A stretch of DNA of 9,690 nucleotides from CAZMOK01 sp964567785 (lineage in GTDB: Bacteria; Bacteroidota; Bacteroidia; Bacteroidales; JAGOPY01). Below, in pieces: positions 5,757 to 9,690 of the stretch (its first letter is position 1; every line of letters starts with the position of its first letter). The translations under genes were made by a program, and so were the position numbers. Location: the NCBI GenBank assembly GCA_964567785.1, contig CAZMOK010000087.1, forward strand, positions 1 to 9,690, given 5' to 3'. The notes beneath the pieces are model-generated. The model was not told where the DNA came from. It made no database searches and saw only the letters and a list, made by a program, of their open reading frames with translations.

Positions 5757-6251
5757 CTACTTATTCTTCACTCTCTGCGATTTTTCAGTTACTTTTTCTT
5801 TGAGCGAATTTTTATACCGGATTATCCTATCCCTGACATCTTTATTGGCTACAGAAACAATCTGCGCCGCCAGAATACCGGCGTTTTTGGCCCCGTTGAG
5901 GGCTACCGTTGCCACCGGCACGCCGCCCGGCATCTGTAAGATCGAAAGCACCGAATCCCATCCGTCAATTGAGTTTGAGGATTTTATGGGAACGCCTATT
6001 ACCGGCAGGGGAGAGATGGCAGCTACCATTCCGGGCAGATGGGCGGCACCGCCGGCGCCAGCTATGATCACCTCTATGCCCCGCTCATGCGCTTCAGAAG
6101 CAAAACTGAATAATTTCTCAGGGGTCCGGTGCGCCGAAACAATGTCGAGTTCATATTCAACACCCAGCTCTTCAAGGATACCGGCAGCCTGATCCATAAC
6201 CGGCAGGTCTGAATCGGAGCCCATTACTATGCTTACGAGTTTTTGTCCCAT
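5757..6251 (-). CDS. purE: N5-carboxyaminoimidazole ribonucleotide mutase (class I PurE)
   Basis: A 164-residue cytosolic enzyme converting N5-CAIR to CAIR in de novo purine synthesis. Motifs are complete: MGSDSDLPVM (10-19, phosphate-binding), SAHRTP (39-44, catalytic His41), AGAGGAAHLPGMVA (64-77), GVPIKSS (86-92) and SILQMPGGVPVATVA (103-117). The form SILQMPGG and the presence of a purK partner mark class I PurE, the bacterial mutase, rather than the class II AIR carboxylase. Length is normal; the C-terminus carries a basic extension (KEKVTEKSQRVKNK). Its start lies inside the end of purK, a 19-nt overlap in another frame, so the two are almost certainly co-translated from one mRNA. Confidence 0.97.
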   Translation of the reverse strand: MGQKLVSIVMGSDSDLPVMDQAAGILEELGVEYELDIVSAHRTPEKLFSFASEAHERGIEVIIAGAGGAAHLPGMVAAISPLPVIGVPIKSSNSIDGWDSVLSILQMPGGVPVATVALNGAKNAGILAAQIVSVANKDVRDRIIRYKNSLKEKVTEKSQRVKNK

Positions 6252-7402
6252 GACTTGACTTTTATCAGTACCTTTACTTTATCGGCATTTTTCACAGCCT
6301 CTTCCATTTCCATGGCCATTACTGTCACATGGCCCATTTTTCGCATCGGACGTGTGAATTTCTTGCCGTACACATGTACTTTCACGCCTTCGATGGCCAT
6401 GCTTTCGGTCAGCCCTTCATACCTTACAGGCCCCTCGTGCCCTTTTTCACCAAGCAGGTTGATCATCACTGCCGGCATTTTCAGGTGTGCACTGCCCAGT
6501 GGCAGGTTCAGTATAGCCCTCAGGTGTTGCTCAAACTGCGAAGTTATCACACTTTCTATCGTATGATGCCCGCTGTTGTGGGGGCGCGGGGCAACTTCGT
6601 TCACAAGCAGTTTCCCTTTCTTGTCAGTGAAGAGTTCAACTGCCAGCAGCCCGGTCATGTCAAGCTTCTCAATAATTCCCGCAGCAATTTTCCCTGCTTT
6701 TGTTGCCATTTCATCGCTGATCTCCGACGGACAGACCAGTTTCTCCACCAGGTTGGCTTTTTTGTCGAAAACCATCTCTACTGCCGGGAAGCACCTGATC
6801 TCACCTTTTTCGTTCCTTGCCACAATAACGGCGATCTCTTTGTCGATGTCAACCTTTTTCTCGATCACTGATGGTCCATCGAGAAGCATTTCCAGGTCTT
6901 TGTTGCTGTTTATGACTGAAACGCCCCGGCCATCGTATCCTCCTTTCCGCAGTTTCTGTACAAAGGGGTATTTGAGTTCTCCTGTGAAAACGGCATTGGC
7001 AATGTCTTCCTTACCTGAATAGAGTTTGAATGAAGAGGTCGGGAATTTGTTCTCCTCGTAGAATTCCTTTTGCAGTCCCTTGTCCTGGATCATTTCGAGG
7101 ATGGCCGGATCAGGGACTACCTTAACACCTTCCTGTTTCAGCCTGTGCAGGGCAGAAGTGTTGATGTTCTCTATCTCGTAGGTAAGCACATCCACCTGTT
7201 TGCCAAACCGGTACACGTCGTTGAAGTCAAGGTAATCGCCCTGTGTGAAGTGGGATGCGATGCTTCCTGCAGGACAGTTCTCAACCGGGTCAAGCACATA
7301 CGTGATGATATCCCATTTGCTGGCGTCCTGAATAAGCATCTTGCCTAGCTGACCGCCGGCTATGATACCAAGTTTGAGGTTTGAAGTAACAAGTCTTTCC
7401 AT
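6233..7402 (-). CDS. purK: 5-(carboxyamino)imidazole ribonucleotide synthase
   Basis: A 389-residue ATP-grasp enzyme that carboxylates AIR with bicarbonate and ATP to form N5-CAIR, the substrate of PurE. The N-terminal Rossmann-like domain shows LGIIAGGQLGKML (11-23) and TYEIENIN (74-81). The ATP-grasp core shows FVQKLRKGGYDGRGV (147-161), with Lys and a glycine-rich loop over the nucleotide. VEKKV-type EKKVDIDKEIAVIVAR (181-196) follows, and the metal/substrate loop NEVAPRPHNSGHHTIE (268-283). The C-terminal domain contains PAVMINLLGE and HVYGKK. Length is normal. Upstream, 7403-7506 holds no other gene; I found no exact TAnnTTTG there (TAATTTCA is a weak match) and no recognisable purine riboswitch. 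The ATG at 7402 gives the usual short N-terminus before the glycine-rich strand. Confidence 0.97.
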   Translation of the reverse strand: MERLVTSNLKLGIIAGGQLGKMLIQDASKWDIITYVLDPVENCPAGSIASHFTQGDYLDFNDVYRFGKQVDVLTYEIENINTSALHRLKQEGVKVVPDPAILEMIQDKGLQKEFYEENKFPTSSFKLYSGKEDIANAVFTGELKYPFVQKLRKGGYDGRGVSVINSNKDLEMLLDGPSVIEKKVDIDKEIAVIVARNEKGEIRCFPAVEMVFDKKANLVEKLVCPSEISDEMATKAGKIAAGIIEKLDMTGLLAVELFTDKKGKLLVNEVAPRPHNSGHHTIESVITSQFEQHLRAILNLPLGSAHLKMPAVMINLLGEKGHEGPVRYEGLTESMAIEGVKVHVYGKKFTRPMRKMGHVTVMAMEMEEAVKNADKVKVLIKVKSWDKNS

Positions 7403-7506
7403 TTAATCGTGGTGAAATTGTTTTCTGTTGAAATTAGGTTAATACCTCGCTATCACTGAAATTCAAACAGTTATAGGGTCTTTAATGTTCATTGGATAAA
7501 GATATT

Positions 7507-9027
7507 TCATTCTTTCCTAAAAATTATCTCAGATACCTGCGGCTCAAAGTCGCTTTTAAGGGCCGATATTTCCCCCTCTTCGTTTTTTTCAAACTTGAAT
7601 TTATAATATTTATAGAGCTGGTAGGCCTGGAAGGTATCCGCATCGTAATGCATCATTTTAGTCTCGTCAATATAATCTATCAGTAGACCATCATTCTTTT
7701 TGGATATTTCTATGGTTCCGTAACCCTCATTCTTATATTCTCCGGTATAACGGTCCAGGGGCTTTGAAGGTGGTTGTGTCTTTTCTTCTTTGCTGAAAGG
7801 TCTTTGATTTTCTATATTTTGCTCCTTGTAGGCCTCAATGGCCCCGGAATAAGTTCCAAACCAGTCGAAGGGCTCAAGTCCGAGCACAACATCCGTAATT
7901 TCAACGGTCAGCATCCAGTAGGCCATATTCGACTGCAGGTTGGCGAGTATTACGATCCCGATATTGTCTTCCGGTAAGAAAACGATCTGTGAGGTGATCC
8001 CAATGTATCCCCCCGGCTTTGCATACAGGAGGTGTCCCCTGTAAGCAAGCACATCCCATCCGAGGGCATAGGAATGTAAATACATCTCCGGCCCTATGAT
8101 ATCACTGCGGCACATATGCGGATGATGGAGAAAGCGCATCACTTCTTTTGAAATAACTTGCCTGCCGTTGAATCCGCCCCTGTTGTTGTTGAATATTATC
8201 CAGTTGCACAGGTCATCTGTATTGGAATAGATGGATCCGCTCCCCGAAACTTCTCTCATCCAGGGATCGATCATTCCGTGCGGGGCAAGGGTACTATCAG
8301 GTGTGTATGTATACCTGGTCGTGAGGAGTTCATTGCCATAAAAGTCATCTGAGTGGGCATAGGTGGTGTTTTTCATATTAAGGGGCCCCAGGATCCGTTC
8401 CCGTGTAAAAGCCTCCCATGTTGTATCAGCCACTTCTTCTATCAGAACTGTGGCGACCTGGTACATCTGGTTCTGATACTGTGCCCTGGTCCTGAAAGGC
8501 GCTGAAGGCTCCAGGTATTTAAGCCGTTTTACGATCCCTTCACGGTCGTACTGGCGGGCAATGGCAATCTGCATAATACCATGACCCGGCAGGCCCGTCC
8601 TGTGGCTGAGTATGTCCACTGCTGTGGAATTCTTACCTGCATAATTGTCTTTCAGATCGAAATAGGGAAGGTAGTTCCGTATTGACTTTTCCCATTCCAT
8701 TTTCCCTTCATCCACAAGTATCCCGATACCAGTGGCTGCGAAAGATTTGGTCGAGGATCCGATGGAGAAGAGTGTTTTCGGGGTAACCGGCTCCCTGTTT
8801 TTCACATTCTTGTAACCATAGCCCTTCTTGAAAATTATGCTGCTGTCTTTTACGATGCCGATGGCTATTCCCGGGGCATCCCATTTTGTCATGACCTGGT
8901 CGATTATCGAATCGATCTTAACAGCAAGGCTGTCAGGATTTTTAAACGACTGTGCAGTGGAAAAAGTATAAAATGTTGATAAATAGACTGTAAGAAAGAA
9001 ATACAATAATAGTTTCAGTTTAAGCAT
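7507..9027 (-). CDS. Exported serine hydrolase, class C beta-lactamase-like (S12) with C-terminal DUF3471-type domain
   Basis: From ATG at 9027 the protein has 506 residues. A signal peptide covers ~1-25 (MLKLKLLLYFFLTVYLSTFYTFSTAQ). The S12/class C beta-lactamase fold follows: nucleophile S91-S-T-K94 in FSIGSSTKSFAAT, second motif Y184-Q-N186, and a K337-P-G339 triad in AKPGGYIGI, where beta-lactamases have KTG. LSHRTGLPGH, SGSGSIYSNTDDL and a late VILANLQSN are also typical. The last ~85 residues (PLDRYTGEYKNEGYGTIEI onward) fit the small lipocalin-like DUF3471 domain often appended to these enzymes. The activity is probably esterase, peptidase or D-amino-acid/D-Ala hydrolase in the periplasm, not antibiotic resistance; the substrate cannot be assigned. 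A longer reading begins at TTG 9111 but adds 28 residues ahead of a perfect signal peptide and crosses a promoter match, so I reject it. Confidence 0.92.
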   Translation of the reverse strand: MLKLKLLLYFFLTVYLSTFYTFSTAQSFKNPDSLAVKIDSIIDQVMTKWDAPGIAIGIVKDSSIIFKKGYGYKNVKNREPVTPKTLFSIGSSTKSFAATGIGILVDEGKMEWEKSIRNYLPYFDLKDNYAGKNSTAVDILSHRTGLPGHGIMQIAIARQYDREGIVKRLKYLEPSAPFRTRAQYQNQMYQVATVLIEEVADTTWEAFTRERILGPLNMKNTTYAHSDDFYGNELLTTRYTYTPDSTLAPHGMIDPWMREVSGSGSIYSNTDDLCNWIIFNNNRGGFNGRQVISKEVMRFLHHPHMCRSDIIGPEMYLHSYALGWDVLAYRGHLLYAKPGGYIGITSQIVFLPEDNIGIVILANLQSNMAYWMLTVEITDVVLGLEPFDWFGTYSGAIEAYKEQNIENQRPFSKEEKTQPPSKPLDRYTGEYKNEGYGTIEISKKNDGLLIDYIDETKMMHYDADTFQAYQLYKYYKFKFEKNEEGEISALKSDFEPQVSEIIFRKE

Positions 9028-9053
9028 AGAAGACAAATTAATCTGGTTTATTT

Positions 9054-9061
9054 CAAAGGTA
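9054..9061 (-). promoter_or_regulatory. Bacteroidetes-type -7 element (TACCTTTG) for the S12 hydrolase gene
   Basis: The minus strand reads TACCTTTG, an exact TAnnTTTG match, with a T-run (GGTTTTTTATT) about 20 nt upstream in the -33 position. The predicted start near 9047 leaves a leader of about 20 nt to ATG 9027. It supports that start over the upstream TTG, and suggests the hydrolase has its own promoter although the next gene upstream ends at 9116. Confidence 0.5.
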
Positions 9062-9115
9062 AGGTTCCTGGAAGAGAATAAAAAACCTGATTTGAAATAT
9101 ACCGGCTCCAATCAA

Positions 9116-9577
9116 TCACTCCCAGAAATCAAGCAGGTATATCCTTGAAGCCTCATCAAGCTCTGCGTCAATGTCGCCGTCGAACTGGAAACTGTGGATC
9201 TTCCATTTATCATCCGGCTTGTAGAAGTGGAAGGTAAATCGTATGGGCTGCCTGTCGTACTTTACGAGATAGCTTAGCAAGGAATAGCTTGATGTCAGGT
9301 TTTTCTGAGTGATCAGCTCGTATCCGTAGTAATCCCCAACAAAGTCCTGGTCGAGACCTTCAAGCTGGTTTTTCAGGTTTGTGATCGCATCGGTTTTTCC
9401 AGTCATCCATTCATTTGTGGAGTAGAGGTTGTCGAGGGCTACTGAAGCCCCTTGTTCAGCATAGTCTTTGAAGAACTTTTCGGCGAACTCCTTTGGTGTT
9501 GATTGACTGATTGCTGCAAGTGAGATGCCTAGCAGTAACATAATCATGATACCTGTAATACTGATCGATTTTTTCAT
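9116..9577 (-). CDS. Small exported NTF2-like protein, function unknown
   Basis: A 153-residue protein with a signal peptide (MKKSISITGIMIMLLLGISLAAISQ-S, ~1-25). The mature part is one compact domain: an N-terminal helix (TPKEFAEKFFKDYAEQGASVALDNLYSTNEWM), a second helix (DAITNLKNQLEGL), then four strands with YYGYELITQKNL, YSLLSYLVKYD, PIRFTFHFYKPDDKWKIHSFQFD. This helix-then-curved-sheet order and the final 'F.FYKP.DKWK...F.FD' edge are typical of NTF2-like (SnoaL/DUF4440-type) folds. The pattern is widespread as a secreted protein in Bacteroidetes, and I know no function. ATG at 9577 is preceded by an A-rich leader (CCAATAAAAAACAAA). The frame stays open upstream to the window edge, but the signal peptide fixes the start. 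It ends 88 nt before the S12 hydrolase ATG. Confidence 0.85.
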   Translation of the reverse strand: MKKSISITGIMIMLLLGISLAAISQSTPKEFAEKFFKDYAEQGASVALDNLYSTNEWMTGKTDAITNLKNQLEGLDQDFVGDYYGYELITQKNLTSSYSLLSYLVKYDRQPIRFTFHFYKPDDKWKIHSFQFDGDIDAELDEASRIYLLDFWE

Positions 9578-9614
9578 TTTGTTTTTTATTGGATTCGGTA
9601 ATGTTACAGAAGAA

Positions 9615-9639
9615 ATTTGGTATCGTGAAGATACTAAAT
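9615..9639. promoter_or_regulatory. 10-bp imperfect dyad upstream of the NTF2-like gene
   Basis: ATTTGGTATC-GTGAA-GATACTAAAT: arms of 10 bp with one mismatch (a G-T pair on the plus strand) and a 5-nt spacer, 38 nt before the NTF2-like ATG. It could be an operator, or a weak terminator for a minus-strand gene entering from the right. No strong T-run follows on either strand. Confidence 0.35.
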
Positions 9640-9690
9640 CAGGGGCAAATAAAACAGTTTTTTGTAGTCCGCTTTGGCGATCCTTTGCGC
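9634..9690 (-). CDS. Possible C-terminal fragment of an upstream gene at the window edge
   Basis: From the right edge the minus strand reads 18 sense codons (AQRIAKADYKKLFYLPLI) and then TAG at 9636-9634. The dyad at 9615-9639 overlaps this stop, as a terminator might. Eighteen codons are too few to identify a family or to be sure it is coding; other minus-strand frames are also partly open here. Confidence 0.25.
   Translation of the reverse strand, partial: AQRIAKADYKKLFYLPLI

Noticed and set aside
5749..6192. 147-codon plus-strand ORF
   Set aside because: It is antisense to purE and begins only 9 nt after the DUF454 stop. The encoded protein looks low-complexity, with no family features.
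6329..6871. 180-codon plus-strand ORF, and another at 6576-7022
   Set aside because: Both lie opposite purK, whose motifs are complete. Their Cys/His- and Ser-rich composition is what antisense readings give.
7403..7506. Purine riboswitch or PurR-type site upstream of purK
   Set aside because: I looked for a three-way-junction RNA or a palindromic operator in this 104-nt gap and saw none; only weak promoter-like matches are present.
7507..9027. S12 hydrolase as an antibiotic-resistance beta-lactamase
   Set aside because: The KPG third motif, the C-terminal DUF3471-like domain and the length fit the broad esterase/peptidase branch rather than AmpC-type enzymes, and no ampR-like regulator is adjacent.
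1..9690. Mobile element, CRISPR, phage or defence island
   Set aside because: There are no transposase, integrase or nuclease motifs, no regularly spaced repeats and no tRNA-flanked att-like duplications; the genes are envelope and housekeeping families.

Overview
The window looks like a chromosomal segment of a Bacteroidetes bacterium, probably near the Bacteroidales/Marinilabiliales or a related marine/anaerobic lineage. Four things point there: a protein ending in a type IX secretion (T9SS) sorting domain; families common in that phylum (PepSY-like, DUF2490, NTF2-like secreted proteins, S12 serine hydrolases with a C-terminal DUF3471-type domain); A-rich leaders with no Shine-Dalgarno sequence; and several copies of the Bacteroidetes -7 promoter element TAnnTTTG in intergenic DNA. 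GC content is moderate and I see no obvious shift along the window. There is no tRNA, rRNA, CRISPR array, transposase or integrase.

Layout. 1-1243 (minus): a two-gene envelope unit. A PepSY-like periplasmic protein is followed, with a one-base stop/start overlap, by a DUF2490 outer-membrane beta-barrel candidate that runs off the left edge. 1325-1361: a perfect 15-bp hairpin whose arms are themselves inverted repeats. 1365-2423 (minus): a secreted LamG-domain protein with a T9SS sorting domain. 2662-3384 (plus): a stand-alone metallo-beta-lactamase-fold protein with a flavodiiron-type metal site. 3399-5120 (minus): a 573-residue protein that joins about ten membrane helices, resembling ECF transporter S and T parts, to a THEP1-like P-loop NTPase. 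It is the most unusual gene here. 5121-5328: a regulatory region with a 19-nt palindrome and a doubtful 44-codon ORF. 5329-5739 (plus): a YbaN/DUF454 inner-membrane protein. 5757-7402 (minus): purK-purE, the N5-CAIR branch of purine synthesis. 7507-9027 (minus): an exported class-C beta-lactamase-like serine hydrolase. 9116-9577 (minus): a small exported NTF2-like protein. The right edge may carry the tail of another minus-strand gene.

How the genes work together. Only two units are functionally tight: purK-purE, which overlap by 19 nt and catalyse consecutive steps, and the PepSY-like/DUF2490 pair. The rest look like independently transcribed housekeeping or envelope genes. Two convergent gene pairs are separated by only 14 and 17 nt with no obvious terminator. 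The best candidate for something undescribed is the membrane-NTPase fusion, which could be a one-polypeptide ECF-like transporter powered by a THEP1-type rather than an ABC-type ATPase. That reading is inference from sequence patterns alone.
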